From assembly GCA_002840275.1 (NCBI GenBank), contig PHAB01000014.1, positions 1 through 64,000 of the forward strand: a stretch of 64,000 nucleotides of DNA, written 5' to 3'. A program made the position numbers and the translations under genes. Under the pieces are notes generated by a model. The model was given only the letters and a program-made list of their open reading frames with translations, made no database searches and had not been told where the DNA came from. The DNA is from Firmicutes bacterium HGW-Firmicutes-14 (GTDB lineage: Bacteria > Bacillota > Thermincolia > Thermincolales > UBA2595). This document shows positions 43,586 to 52,435 of the stretch, piece after piece (position 1 is the stretch's first letter; each line of letters opens with the position of its first letter).

Positions 43586-44194
43586 CTATTGCCGGCCCAA
43601 CTCCTTAAGGGCTAACCTGACCATTTCTTCCAATCCGATGGAGCTGTTTTTCTCTGATGCCGCTTTTGCAAGCGCCCGCCTGGCCTCCGCAGGATTATAA
43701 CCCAGGGCCGTGAGAGCCTGCAGGGCATCACCGGCCTGATCCGGCGTCCCGGCATCGGAACCCGGCAGCCCGGTATCTTCTGCGGCGCCCATTTTGCTGA
43801 ACTTGTCCTTAAGTTCAACAATAATCCTTTGGGCCATTTTCTTTCCGATACCGGAAATCCCTGTCAGTATGTTTACCTGTTCATTGATAACTGCCTGGAC
43901 AAGAGCGGGAGTATTGATTGAAGAGAGTATTCCCAGGGCTACCCTGGGGCCGATCCCGGAAACCTGTATTAGCAGCTCAAAAACCGCCCTGTCGCTTTCT
44001 TCAATAAATCCAAACAACTGCATGGCATCTTCCCGCACATGCATGTATGTATAGATTGTCACATCATCTTTTTTCCCGGCAACCCTGCTGACAACTGATG
44101 TCGGCACATTCACCCGGTAGCCGACCCCATTGACATCTATTATAATGTAATCCGTTCCTGCGCTAAAGGGTTGGCCCTTTATAAATGCAATCAT
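43586..44194 (-). CDS. ruvA: Holliday junction DNA-binding protein RuvA
   Basis: A 202-residue RuvA: N-terminal OB fold ([31 protein letters not shown]), two helix-hairpin-helix motifs ([15 protein letters not shown] and [19 protein letters not shown]) and the C-terminal RuvB-binding domain ([19 protein letters not shown]). Its ATG overlaps the ruvC stop by 4 bp. Confidence 0.97.
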   Translation of the reverse strand: MIAFIKGQPFSAGTDYIIIDVNGVGYRVNVPTSVVSRVAGKKDDVTIYTYMHVREDAMQLFGFIEESDRAVFELLIQVSGIGPRVALGILSSINTPALVQAVINEQVNILTGISGIGKKMAQRIIVELKDKFSKMGAAEDTGLPGSDAGTPDQAGDALQALTALGYNPAEARRALAKAASEKNSSIGLEEMVRLALKELGRQ

Positions 44195-44688
44195 TTCCGT
44201 CCTCCGATTATATTAGCTGATTTGTTATAGTGGGTATGGCATATTGCTACCGCCAGGGCATCTGCCACATCATCGGGTTTAGGAATCTCGGGCAGGAAGA
44301 GGATTGTTTTAACCATAAACTGTACCTGCTTCTTATCTGCCCGGCCGAAACCCACCACTGCCTGTTTAACCTGCAGGGGGGTATATTCAAATACCGGCAG
44401 GCCGTTCTGGGAACCGGCCAGCATTATTACTCCCCTGGCCTGCCCAACAACCAGGGCTGTTCTCACATTCTTGTTAAAAAAGAGCTCCTCCACGGCAAAT
44501 CCGTCCGGCCTGTATTTCCTGATAATACCGGTAATCTCATCATATATCTTCTGAAGACGGCTTTCTGCAGGCAGGGACGGTGATGTGCGGATACAGCCGT
44601 AATCTATGGCTGTCAGCTTATTACCTGTTTCTTTCACAAGGCCATATCCCGTGATTGCCGATCCCGGGTCAATACCAAGTACCAGCAC
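44191..44688 (-). CDS. ruvC: Holliday junction resolvase RuvC
   Basis: A 165-residue RNase H-fold nuclease with catalytic acids in [23 protein letters not shown] and [14 protein letters not shown] start at the GTG at 44688 (MLVLGIDPG), which follows GGGGGTGG; a GTG three codons earlier would overlap the ribosome site. First gene of ruvCAB. Confidence 0.95.
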   Translation of the reverse strand: MLVLGIDPGSAITGYGLVKETGNKLTAIDYGCIRTSPSLPAESRLQKIYDEITGIIRKYRPDGFAVEELFFNKNVRTALVVGQARGVIMLAGSQNGLPVFEYTPLQVKQAVVGFGRADKKQVQFMVKTILFLPEIPKPDDVADALAVAICHTHYNKSANIIGGRK

Positions 44689-44863
44689 CTGCCCCACCCC
44701 CTTCTAACATCCAATTATTCGACACCGGCCCATACTTATCCTGCCGCAAAAACATTTACTTCCACAGGTCATTTATGGAAAACACGTTCTATACCAGATA
44801 TAATCGTGATCAATTTTATGGATTTTTATTGATAGTTTCAGAAAATTAGGTCCACAGCTTAGA

Positions 44864-45085
44864 ATGCCTCACGTTAAGCAGTTTAAAGGCAAGAATCATA
44901 AACTTCGCGAAATTAGGGTTAAGCATGAATCAGGTTATCATCGGGTATTTTTTTTTACTTGGATAGACAATACTTTTGTTTTTTTAAACCACTTTGTAAA
45001 AGATAAAAAAGAAACACCGCAAAAAGAAATCGATTTAGCTAACTCCTTAATGGAGGATTGGTTAAATAAAAAGGGAGGGAAATAA
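44864..45085 (+). pseudogene. N-terminally truncated HigB/Gp49-type toxin
   Basis: The 73-codon frame from ATG 44864 (MPHVKQFKGKNHKLREIRVK...HRVFFFTWIDNTFVFLNHFVKDKKETPQKEI) matches the C-terminal two thirds of RelE/HigB-family toxins. There is no ribosome site, and the reading frame extends upstream as WIFIDSFRKLGPQLR, typical family sequence, but reaches a TGA with no start codon. A different frame upstream reads MENTFYTRYNRDQFYGF. A frameshift and/or small deletion probably inactivated the toxin. Confidence 0.65.
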
Positions 45086-45086
45086 T

Positions 45087-45623
45087 ATGCCATCTTGGAA
45101 AGATCTTGATGATTTAGCTAAGTCTTTTAACATCGAAAGGGAATATGAAAAACTGAATGTTGGAATCGACTTTGCATCAAAATTGATAAGAGCCAGGCAA
45201 AAATTAAATTTGACTCAAACTGAATTAGCTAAAAGAGCAGGATTAAAACAATCAGCCATTGCCCGGATAGAAAACAGCGGGAATATTCCTCGATTAGATA
45301 CCGTATACAAGATTGCTAAAGCCCTCAAATGTAATTTCGACTTTTGTTCGTTTGATTCAGATTTAAGCGAAGAGCACAACTTGCATTTGGGAAAAATCGT
45401 CGATAAGATTTCTAATTTAGAAACAACTTTAAAGGAACTGGTGAAAGAGGTTAGTTCTCTTAAAAAACAAGGTAAACGACCAATTTATCTAGTATCTCAT
45501 GATAAAACATCTGATATCCCTAAAACGGAAATTTCCCCATTTGACAAAATTAAGTTAGAAGAAGCTCAAATATATTATTTGAGCCCTAAGGGAGTTGATG
45601 ATTATGACCGCTGGAATCAATAA
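45087..45623 (+). CDS. XRE-family antitoxin-like regulator with coiled-coil extension
   Basis: A 178-residue protein with an HTH at about residues 33-85 (IRARQKLNLTQTELAKRAGLKQSAIARIENSGNIPRLDTVYKIAKAL), as in HigA antitoxins. HigA is about 100 residues; here a coiled coil (KIVDKISNLETTLKELVKEVSSLKKQ) and a C-terminal tail are added. GGGAGG precedes the ATG, directly after the toxin remnant. AT-rich compared with ruv genes, suggesting transfer. It may now act only as a repressor. Confidence 0.8.
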   Translation: MPSWKDLDDLAKSFNIEREYEKLNVGIDFASKLIRARQKLNLTQTELAKRAGLKQSAIARIENSGNIPRLDTVYKIAKALKCNFDFCSFDSDLSEEHNLHLGKIVDKISNLETTLKELVKEVSSLKKQGKRPIYLVSHDKTSDIPKTEISPFDKIKLEEAQIYYLSPKGVDDYDRWNQ

Positions 45624-45738
45624 AAAGTTGATAGAGTTAATCAACTGGTTTAACTCATTAGACCATGACGACCAAATAAGCGTTCTAGGTTACCTGTATG
45701 AAAGAACCGATGACAAAGCCATCTTAAAAGATGGCTGA
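45604..45738 (+). CDS. Small hypothetical protein overlapping the antitoxin gene
   Basis: A 44-codon frame, MTAGINKKLIELINWFNSLD..., starts at ATG 45604 with AGGGAG upstream and overlaps the end of the XRE gene by 20 bp. The sequence is amphipathic and acidic, and its last codons form the left arm of a terminator hairpin. The start signal and coupling support translation; no homologue recognised. Confidence 0.45.
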   Translation: MTAGINKKLIELINWFNSLDHDDQISVLGYLYERTDDKAILKDG

Positions 45739-45746
45739 TTTTTTAA
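45718..45746 (+). terminator. Terminator of the toxin-antitoxin unit
   Basis: GCCATCTT and AAGATGGC pair around a tiny loop and are followed by TGATTTTTTAA. It overlaps the end of the 44-codon frame. Confidence 0.75.
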
Positions 45747-45775
45747 CAGTGCGACTATTTCATCTAACACCTCGT

Positions 45776-46007
45776 CCCATAAGTAAAACCGGGCCGGCCA
45801 ATTTTTTAACCATAAATTCAGAGAGGCATATACATTCCTCCATGAACGAGTCTGATATCCGCATGTCCAAAACGGGAGTTCCTGGCGCTTTAGCGCTTGG
45901 AACTCCCGTTTTGGGTAACATGCTGAATCGTAGCCGTCATGGAGGAATGTATATGCCTCTCACTCATTTGGTTAAAAACCTGAGTTGCCGCCCGGTTTAC
46001 TTATGGG
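45776..46007. repeat. 232-bp palindromic element (MITE-like)
   Basis: Near-perfect inverted repeats on one axis: ends CCCATAAGTAAAACCGGGC and GCCCGGTTTACTTATGGG; TTTTAACC with GGTTAAAA; a perfect 23-nt pair starting GAGGCATATACATTCC (from 45822) and ending at 45960; AAAACGGGAGTTCC with GGAACTCCCGTTTT; and a central GGCGCTTTAGCGCT. No ORF. The right end overlaps the last codons of the BofC-like gene. Both this and the 32642 element contain CGGGCCGG and GGAATGTA, but they are not copies. Confidence 0.75.
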
Positions 46008-46630
46008 CCCCCGAATTCATCGAAGTTTTCCAGGACCTGGTTGAGCTGGGCTTCTGTTTCGAACTCAAAGGAGTATTTTAGCTTCGCCTGTGTATCAGGG
46101 GCCTGGTTATCATAATCCATGACCATGTTTAATTCCTCCTGCATTTCGGGAGGCAGGTTGCTGATATTAACATTGTCCCTTTGCAGGACTTTCTGGTTAA
46201 ACCCCATAGGTCCTTCATATACGGCCAGAAAGCCGTCACTTATGCCGAGGTGCCGGAAATCCTGGTGGTACATGCATACCCTTTCCTCCAGCCTGGCCAG
46301 TACCAGGGTGTTTTCCACCCCATCATCTATACTCCACCCCGCTTCAGGCGGGTACTTCCCCACTAACTCTGAAAACCCCAGGCCAATCAGGTCGGAAGTG
46401 GTTGGAATCCTTGTTTTAACCTTATCACCACATATATACCTTATCTCCTCAAATATGACCGTATCTTCCCTGATGGTGGGTTTTATTGTTTTGTCAACTT
46501 CCCCGGCAGTAGTACGGGGCTTATACATCGGCCCTTTCCCGCCGTAAACTGAATATATGGCCACAGACCCCAGAAAGATAACCGCTGCAAAAACCGCATA
46601 AATAAACCTGTACCTGTTCCTGATATACAT
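46001..46630 (-). CDS. bofC: BofC-like forespore signalling protein
   Basis: A 209-residue protein with an N-terminal membrane anchor (FIYAVFAAVIFLGSVAIYSVYG) and the BofC C-terminal domain (CMYHQDFRHLGISDGFLAVYEGPMG). BofC restrains SpoIVB and so pro-sigma-K processing in Bacillus. The tail after residue 150 is longer than in B. subtilis. The last codons, GGC CCA TAA, come from the end of the 232-bp palindromic element, so the original C-terminus may have been replaced. Confidence 0.8.
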   Translation of the reverse strand: MYIRNRYRFIYAVFAAVIFLGSVAIYSVYGGKGPMYKPRTTAGEVDKTIKPTIREDTVIFEEIRYICGDKVKTRIPTTSDLIGLGFSELVGKYPPEAGWSIDDGVENTLVLARLEERVCMYHQDFRHLGISDGFLAVYEGPMGFNQKVLQRDNVNISNLPPEMQEELNMVMDYDNQAPDTQAKLKYSFEFETEAQLNQVLENFDEFGGP

Positions 46631-46737
46631 AAATAAATCCCCCTTTCAATTAGTATTTATTACCAATTTTAAGGGGGTTTATTCATTCATCGTCCAACTA
46701 TTGCTGAGGAATAACCGATAATTTCAAAAGCCGGCTT

Positions 46738-47487
46738 CTATTGGCCGGCCAAAAGGTCATCATCTATATCAAAATTAGAATAAACATCCTGTACATCGTC
46801 ATGGTCCTCCAGGGCATCCATTAGTTTCAACATCTTTTCTGCATCTTCACCGGTGAGGGCGACATTATTTTGCGGCACCATAGTTACTTCAGCAACCGAT
46901 ACATCCAGACCGGCTTCCCTGATTGCGGTCTCCACTGCTTCAAAGTCTTCCGGTGCACATGTTATTTCTATGGTTTCGTCCCCTTCCTTCATATCTTCGG
47001 CCCCGGCATCCAGGGCAGTCATCATTATTTCGTCAGAATCCGTTTGCAGGCCTTCCTTGTCAATAACTATCAGACCCTGCTTCTTGAACATCCAGGCCAC
47101 ACATCCGGATTCACCGAGGTTTCCTCCCTGCTTGGCAAACAGGTGCCTGATTTCCCCAGCGGTACGGTTCCTGTTATCAGTCATGATATCAAGCATCACG
47201 GCTGCCCCGCCCGGCCCGTATCCTTCGTATACCATTTCCTCGTAATTTACTCCTTCAAGTTCTCCCGTCGCCTTCTGGATTACCCTGTTTATATTGTCCA
47301 TGGGTATGTTGGCAGCCTTTGCTTTCTGGATGACCGCCTTGAGACGGGGATTCGCGTCCGGATCCCCACCACCCTGTTTAGCAGCAATGATGAGTTCTTT
47401 TCCAATCTTGGTAAATACTTTTGCTTTCTGGGCATCCTGTCTGCCTTTTCTGTGTTTTATATTGGCCCATTTGGAGTGACCCGACAT
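46738..47487 (-). CDS. yebC: YebC/PmpR-family translation/transcription factor
   Basis: A 249-residue protein starting [20 protein letters not shown], with [50 protein letters not shown] and FDIDDDLL end. YebC members were named regulators and some resolve ribosome stalling. Length is normal and GGGAGG precedes the ATG. It follows the homocysteine genes by 44 bp but is a separate function. Confidence 0.95.
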   Translation of the reverse strand: MSGHSKWANIKHRKGRQDAQKAKVFTKIGKELIIAAKQGGGDPDANPRLKAVIQKAKAANIPMDNINRVIQKATGELEGVNYEEMVYEGYGPGGAAVMLDIMTDNRNRTAGEIRHLFAKQGGNLGESGCVAWMFKKQGLIVIDKEGLQTDSDEIMMTALDAGAEDMKEGDETIEITCAPEDFEAVETAIREAGLDVSVAEVTMVPQNNVALTGEDAEKMLKLMDALEDHDDVQDVYSNFDIDDDLLAGQ

Positions 47488-47531
47488 TGTTTAACCTCCC
47501 TCAAATCAACGTAAATATTTTAGCACTGACC

Positions 47532-48287
47532 TCAGGAGTTGTCAATCAAGCTTACAGGGACAATATTGACATCTCCCCATGCTGCCAGCCGGTCGTCTTT
47601 AATAACTATGGCGCCCAATATTCCTCTTATTTTTTTCGCCAGCCCCACACCTTTTTTTACATCTTTGGGTGTGTGTACAACATTACCGGCTGCCGAAGCA
47701 GCCGCATCCGCCAGGGAAGCAGACTGGGCCAGGATAACCGCGGCATCGGCTTTGCCCATGCTCAGGGAGGGCCCTACAGTGCCTGATGAAGTGCAGATAC
47801 CCAATGGTCCCTTTTCCGGAGGCACCTCTACTGCCAGCCGCCCGGAAAAGGGAGATTCTCCCGCAAAAATCGCAACTAACCTTTTGCGGGTGGAAGCCAT
47901 GAAGATATCTCCACCGTTTTCCACTATGACATCAGGGCTTATCGTCAAAAGCTCTCTGCCTATACTTTCTGCAAAAGCACCGGCTACCGCCGCCATAGGC
48001 CCCACACCCGCCGTGGCTGCTGCCTCTGCCATGGTCCTGGCAATCAAAGGGGCCCCCGGCATTAAAGCATGGGGCCTCAGTGTAGTCTTAAACTCATGGT
48101 CAAATGAAATATAATTCTCCAGGTCATATCTAAGGGTAATAACAAGTTTCTCCAGCCTGTCTTCCAGATCCGGCCTGTAACTGGCGGGATGTATGCTGAT
48201 GTACAGGTCTGTTTCACTTACGGTAACCCTAAAGCTTTTCAGGTCCCTGTTGGACAGGGAATTCCTGTATTTTCTCTCCACATACAT
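47532..48287 (-). CDS. UPF0280 family protein (homocysteine pathway accessory)
   Basis: A 251-residue protein with the UPF0280 hallmarks: SVSETDLYISI-type strand, MAAVAGAFAESIGRELL, DVIVENGGDIFMAST and GICTSSGTVGPSLSMGKADA. In methanogens and sulfate reducers this family is encoded with COG1900 and NIL/ferredoxin proteins and is linked genetically to making homocysteine from aspartate semialdehyde and sulfide. It is 16 bp after the NIL gene, third in that operon. Confidence 0.85.
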   Translation of the reverse strand: MYVERKYRNSLSNRDLKSFRVTVSETDLYISIHPASYRPDLEDRLEKLVITLRYDLENYISFDHEFKTTLRPHALMPGAPLIARTMAEAAATAGVGPMAAVAGAFAESIGRELLTISPDVIVENGGDIFMASTRKRLVAIFAGESPFSGRLAVEVPPEKGPLGICTSSGTVGPSLSMGKADAAVILAQSASLADAAASAAGNVVHTPKDVKKGVGLAKKIRGILGAIVIKDDRLAAWGDVNIVPVSLIDNS

Positions 48288-48303
48288 AACCTGATTCCCC
48301 TAT

Positions 48304-48723
48304 TCACTGCCTGCCGTTTACACTGGCTTCAATTGCCTTAACAGGGCAGATTTTGAGACAAACCCCACAGATCACACATTTACTGTCATCAAATATTACT
48401 TCCATCGAAGGCCGGGAAATATACAGGGCGCCTGATGGGCAAATACTTGTGCACATACCGCAGTGGGTACATTTCTCCACATTTCTGGTAATACCCTCAC
48501 TCAGGCTTTCTACCACAACACCCTGCTTCCGCAGGAAAGACAGCCCCTGTTCATACTTGCCGGGTTCTCCGCTGAGTTCCATGACCATGAATCCCTCTTT
48601 ATCGGGATTGACATTGGCCTTCAGGACATTAATCATCAATTCATAGTCCTTTACCAGGTGGTATATTAACGGTTTGTCAACAATCTGGGAGGGAAACCGA
48701 AGTACTATTTTTTTGGGAGACAT
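48304..48723 (-). CDS. NIL domain plus 2x[4Fe-4S] ferredoxin protein
   Basis: A 139-residue protein. Residues 1-75 are a NIL domain (KIVLRFPSQIVDKPLIYHLVKDYELMINVLKANV) and residues 80-135 carry two ferredoxin motifs, CTHCGMCTSICPSGAL and CVICGVCLKICPVKAI. It is the electron-donating partner of the COG1900 protein in sulfide-dependent homocysteine formation. AAAGGAG precedes the ATG. Confidence 0.9.
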   Translation of the reverse strand: MSPKKIVLRFPSQIVDKPLIYHLVKDYELMINVLKANVNPDKEGFMVMELSGEPGKYEQGLSFLRKQGVVVESLSEGITRNVEKCTHCGMCTSICPSGALYISRPSMEVIFDDSKCVICGVCLKICPVKAIEASVNGRQ

Positions 48724-48763
48724 ATTTTTCTACTCCTTTCGGATAAACTATTTTGACAGTTTT

Positions 48764-49969
48764 TTATGGGGCTTTCTTTTCCTGCAGACCCTTAAGTGAT
48801 ATACCGGAATCTGCCGAAGGAAGGTTCTGGACCGGTTCACCAAGAAGGAACTCACCCGCTGTTATCGAATGCTTGAGGGTGTCAGCAATTTCCCTGGCTT
48901 TGATATAGCTGGATATAGGGGCGGTTGGCACTGCCTTTCCATTGACTTCTATAACACCGGATTTTAGCTGGGCATAAGTCACTGAGCCAAGAGTTTTTCC
49001 TGTTGCGTTCGGATAATCATAACTGTAATCCACAACAGGGGCAACAATATCTTCATCCTTAACCGCCGTAAATTTCAGCATTTCCTCATCCAGGATAGGT
49101 ATGGGTATACCGATACCCACGGTCAGTGTTACACCATAGCCAAGAAAACTTGTGCCTCTCAGCCATTGGGGCTTCATCTGTTTAAGATCTCCCACCACAG
49201 CTATGGTACCGGCGCCGCCTGTAGGCACTCCATTCTCGCCGCGGGCCGCACAGGGGTTGTGCTGAGTCCCGTTCCAGGCAACATAGCCGGTTCCACCCCC
49301 GAGAAAAATCCTGGTTCCTATCCCGATTGTCCGGTATAAGGGGTCATTCAGCAGGGGACTGAGCTGACCGGCGCTGCAATAATGGGCATTTCCCACACCC
49401 GGTTTCAATGCCCCCATGTATGTATAAATCATCTTATCGGAAACATTTACCGCAACATTATAGTTCTGGTAAGCGTTTCTGGGATTAAATAGAAAGGCTT
49501 CATTAACATCTTCAAGGGTTATATATGTTTCTATTTTCCTGCGCGGGTAGCAATCAGTGCCATACCCGGAGGCCTCAAATTTGACGGTCTTCCCGGCCAC
49601 CAGGTCTTCTATCACATGACCGCCGCCATACCTGAATTCCCCGGGATGATTTGAATTAAGAGGGTCATGTTCCGGTAGTTCATTACAGCCCAGATAGGCA
49701 TCTACAGCTGCAATTCCTGTATAAGCAGGTACCCCGTTCATCCAGACCTTGTGCATTTTTATCCTGGGTTTGGGGTGCCCGAAATTGAAAAACGCGCCTG
49801 ATGAACACATCGGTCCAAATGTACCTGTTGTAACAATATCAACTTCCCTGGCGACATTTTCAATGCCTTTTTCCTCCACCATCCCGATAACCTCTTCTGC
49901 AGTAACCACAACCACTTTTCCGGTCTTGATTTTTTCATTGATTTCCGAGTACGTTCTTTTAAATCCCAT
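48764..49969 (-). CDS. Homocysteine biosynthesis protein (COG1900/DUF39)
   Basis: A 401-residue member of COG1900, shown in Methanosarcina to be needed, with the NIL/ferredoxin protein, for homocysteine synthesis without O-acetyl- or O-succinylhomoserine. Signatures: KRTYSEINEKIKTGKVVVVTAEEV, TGTFGPMCSSGAFFNFGHPKPRI, YLGCNELPEHDPLNSNHPGEFRYGGGHVIEDL, and IFLGGGTGYVAWNGTQHNP. Cys55 and other cysteines may carry persulfide. The SAM-I riboswitch upstream supports a methionine-pathway role. Confidence 0.9.
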   Translation of the reverse strand: MGFKRTYSEINEKIKTGKVVVVTAEEVIGMVEEKGIENVAREVDIVTTGTFGPMCSSGAFFNFGHPKPRIKMHKVWMNGVPAYTGIAAVDAYLGCNELPEHDPLNSNHPGEFRYGGGHVIEDLVAGKTVKFEASGYGTDCYPRRKIETYITLEDVNEAFLFNPRNAYQNYNVAVNVSDKMIYTYMGALKPGVGNAHYCSAGQLSPLLNDPLYRTIGIGTRIFLGGGTGYVAWNGTQHNPCAARGENGVPTGGAGTIAVVGDLKQMKPQWLRGTSFLGYGVTLTVGIGIPIPILDEEMLKFTAVKDEDIVAPVVDYSYDYPNATGKTLGSVTYAQLKSGVIEVNGKAVPTAPISSYIKAREIADTLKHSITAGEFLLGEPVQNLPSADSGISLKGLQEKKAP

Positions 49970-50037
49970 CTGTTCATCCTCCTAACTTTGCAGTCTGTCT
50001 CCCGCAGCCGGCCCAAAAAGCTTCTGCCGAAATATAG

Positions 50038-50063
50038 AAAAAACCCCTTCCGGCAAAGAGGTT
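50038..50063 (-). terminator. Expression-platform terminator of the SAM riboswitch
   Basis: On the minus strand AACCTCTT and AAGGGGTT pair around GCCGG and are followed by TTTTTC. Confidence 0.7.
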
Positions 50064-50084
50064 AAACACAATAAACCAGTGTTC

Positions 50085-50202
50085 CCTCTTATCTGCCAGA
50101 AGATAAACTTCTGCAGGAATTGGCACCTTTCTCACATTTGAATGTGAAATGGTTGCCGGGTTTCATAGGGCCAGTCCCTCCACCTCTCTGGATAAGAGTC
50201 AC
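50085..50202 (-). promoter_or_regulatory. SAM-I (S-box) riboswitch
   Basis: On the minus strand the aptamer shows all S-box blocks in order: CTTATC-AGAGAGGTGGAGGG, ACTGGCCCTATGAAACCCGG, CAACC, a P3/P4 region (TTTCACATTCAAATGTGAGAAA), GGTGCCAATTCC, and the closing GATAAGAG. SAM would favour the terminator before the COG1900 operon. A promoter with TTGACA (50263-50258) and TACCAT (50240-50235), 17 bp apart, lies just upstream. Confidence 0.95.
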
Positions 50203-50342
50203 TCAGTATTAACTTTTCCTGAATAACTGAGTTAATGGTATCAACTTTTTATATAATTGTCAATGGATTTTTAGTTTATATTTATTAATCCCTTTTGCTG
50301 CAATACGGGTTATAATATATATAACACGATGAGGAGGTCCCA

Positions 50343-50768
50343 ATGTTCAGTTTTACCGCCCAGCATATTCTCGTTATGCGTCTGATAATACAATTTGAAA
50401 TTACGTCTCCAGCCCTGATGCATAATTTTTTGTTCCTGTCCTCAGCCGATTCCCTGGACCCCCATGAAATCGGGTTCTATGATTTTATCAGGACCAGGAA
50501 CGGGGCCTTCAGTCCTACCCTTCAGTCCATCCTGGAAGAATTGGCAGTAGGACGACTGCTGACCAGGGAGCCTTTTGCCCTTAGCGCCAAGGGGATGGAC
50601 ACTTACTGTGCCCTGGCCAGCGCTCTCAAACCTTTTGAGGATTATATGCAACGGTGTTTCACTATATACATGAGGTATAAAGATGACCTGGCATCGGTCA
50701 ATTCCGCCATTAAAGACCATATCAGGTTCCGCAAGGCGAAGCAGGGCAAAAAACTTTTTAGCCTTTGA
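50343..50768 (+). CDS. Hypothetical protein, possible winged-helix fold
   Basis: A 141-residue soluble protein (QHILVMRLIIQFEITSPALMHNFLFLSSADSLDPHEIGFYDFI... SILEELAVGRLLTREPFALSAKGMDTY). The pattern of helices and a 'LLTREPFALSAKGMD' wing is like PadR/ArsR-type winged helices, but no family is certain. GAGGAGG precedes the ATG and a TATAAT lies about 26 bp upstream. It converges on and overlaps the metallophosphoesterase gene by 11 bp. Confidence 0.65.
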   Translation: MFSFTAQHILVMRLIIQFEITSPALMHNFLFLSSADSLDPHEIGFYDFIRTRNGAFSPTLQSILEELAVGRLLTREPFALSAKGMDTYCALASALKPFEDYMQRCFTIYMRYKDDLASVNSAIKDHIRFRKAKQGKKLFSL

Positions 50769-51936
50769 AGTGAATTACAATTTCCACCACTTCCGGCTTG
50801 TTGCCCACCCGGATCGGCGGCCCCCATGTCCCAACTCCGGACGAAACAACCACATTCAGTGTCCCCCGGGTAATCAATCCCCAGTCATTCTCATAGATTC
50901 TGCCTGTTATCAGGTGATTGGGAAACAGCTGCCCCCGGTGGGTGTGGCCTGACAGCTGGAGGTCTATCCCCAGCTGGGCGGGTTCGTCCAGGTTAACAGG
51001 CTGGTGATCAAGCAGTATGACAGGCAGGTTCCGGTCAATTCCCTCCATCAGTTCTGACAAGGCCCGGCGCTTCCTGCCGGTAAACCGTTCCCCGGCCCGG
51101 TCATCCCGTCCGATTACATAAAAACTATCGGCTACTTTTACCCTTCGGTCTCTGAGTACCTTGACCCCGGCTTCTTCCAGGTAGTGAATGGCTTCATCTA
51201 TATGTCCCCCGATATATTCATGATTTCCGGGTACAGAGTAGATTCCATAAGGCGGATTCAGCTTCCGGAATGTATCAATCATTCTTTGTTCCACAAAGGG
51301 TCCTATGTTTTCGTCTATAACATCTCCCGGCATCAGCACTATATCAGGCTGCAGGCTATTTATAATCTCAACCATATGGTTCAGCCTGCCGTTATGGATA
51401 ATTTCCCCCAGGTGACTGTCAGAAATCATCACTATATGGAGCTGTTTTAGAACGCCAGCCTGTTTGGGCACAGATATTTCATACCGGGTAACCACAGGGT
51501 TCCTGGCATTCCATGTCCCGTAAAGAATGATACCGGCAACGGTTATCAGCACCGCCAATCCGGCCGCTGCAGCAAGCTTCGGGTTATTGTAAAAACCCCC
51601 GGGCACAGACCCGGTCACTTTTCCAATTACATATATGCATATGCGGACTGAATCCAAAGCGAAAATGATTAAAAGAAAATAAAACATTGCCGCCAGCCAG
51701 TATGCACCAACCAAGGTCATCCAGTAGGCCACACCGGCCGGAAGAAACCTTTCAGCCAGCCTGCCGGCAAGATATGATAAAGCCAGCGCCCAAAAGGCCG
51801 CCCAGTAAACTTTTTTGCCCATCCAGGGAACAAGGCCGCCAAGGCTCTGCCAGCCCCGCAGCCCGATATAATAATTAATACCGGCATAGATGAAAAAGAA
51901 AACGGCTGCAATCAGTACAACGGCAAATCTGTTCAT
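50758..51936 (-). CDS. Membrane-anchored metallophosphoesterase
   Basis: A 392-residue YaeI/YkuE-like enzyme. The N-terminal 135 residues hold four membrane helices; the catalytic domain then shows the five phosphoesterase motifs: MISDSHLGEII, MPGDVIDE, VPGNHEYIGG, ILLDHQPVNL and LSGHTHRGQLFP. The active site should face outward. Relatives act on lipid-linked phosphates, but the substrate is unproven. GAGGGTG precedes the ATG. Confidence 0.9.
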   Translation of the reverse strand: MNRFAVVLIAAVFFFIYAGINYYIGLRGWQSLGGLVPWMGKKVYWAAFWALALSYLAGRLAERFLPAGVAYWMTLVGAYWLAAMFYFLLIIFALDSVRICIYVIGKVTGSVPGGFYNNPKLAAAAGLAVLITVAGIILYGTWNARNPVVTRYEISVPKQAGVLKQLHIVMISDSHLGEIIHNGRLNHMVEIINSLQPDIVLMPGDVIDENIGPFVEQRMIDTFRKLNPPYGIYSVPGNHEYIGGHIDEAIHYLEEAGVKVLRDRRVKVADSFYVIGRDDRAGERFTGRKRRALSELMEGIDRNLPVILLDHQPVNLDEPAQLGIDLQLSGHTHRGQLFPNHLITGRIYENDWGLITRGTLNVVVSSGVGTWGPPIRVGNKPEVVEIVIHFKG

Positions 51937-51974
51937 AGCAACACCCTCATGATTTGAATTATGCTAAAATACGG

Positions 51975-52424
51975 TCAGAAACCTTTTTCCTCCATCAGGT
52001 TATTGAGTTTCCTCAATCCGGATACCAGGTTCTTAATTTCATCTGCCTCACAATGTTCAAGCAGCCCTGCCAGGTAGTTGGTTCTGATGACATTGAGAGA
52101 ATCCTGAAGTTCCGTGACCTTCGGTGTCAGGGATATCCTGACTGACCTCCGGTCATTGGTATCCCTGGTCCTGGTCACGGCATCCCGAGCCTCAAGACGG
52201 TCAATAATTCCACACACCGTACTTTTTGCCAGGCCCATTTTTTCACTGAGTTCCTTCAGGGTTATTCCGGGATAGTTATATACTTCATGCATTACCATCA
52301 ACTGAGGTACGGTAAAACCGCATTTACTGACCTGTTCCAGGACATAATTCCGGTAGTTTTTCCCTATACATCTGAAAAGGTTTTTGATTTCTCCGGCATA
52401 ACTGTTTAATTGTTTTTTTTCCAT
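51975..52424 (-). CDS. MarR-family regulator of the efflux operon
   Basis: A 149-residue winged-helix protein: MVMHEVYNYPGITLKELSEKMGLAKSTVCGIIDRLEARDAVTRTRDTNDRRSVRISLT carries the recognition helix and the DxRxxx wing. The ATG at 52424 follows AGGTGG. It is the last gene of emrA-emrB-marR, so it likely senses an exported toxic compound and represses the operon. Confidence 0.9.
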   Translation of the reverse strand: MEKKQLNSYAGEIKNLFRCIGKNYRNYVLEQVSKCGFTVPQLMVMHEVYNYPGITLKELSEKMGLAKSTVCGIIDRLEARDAVTRTRDTNDRRSVRISLTPKVTELQDSLNVIRTNYLAGLLEHCEADEIKNLVSGLRKLNNLMEEKGF

Positions 52425-52435
52425 GACCAAACCAC

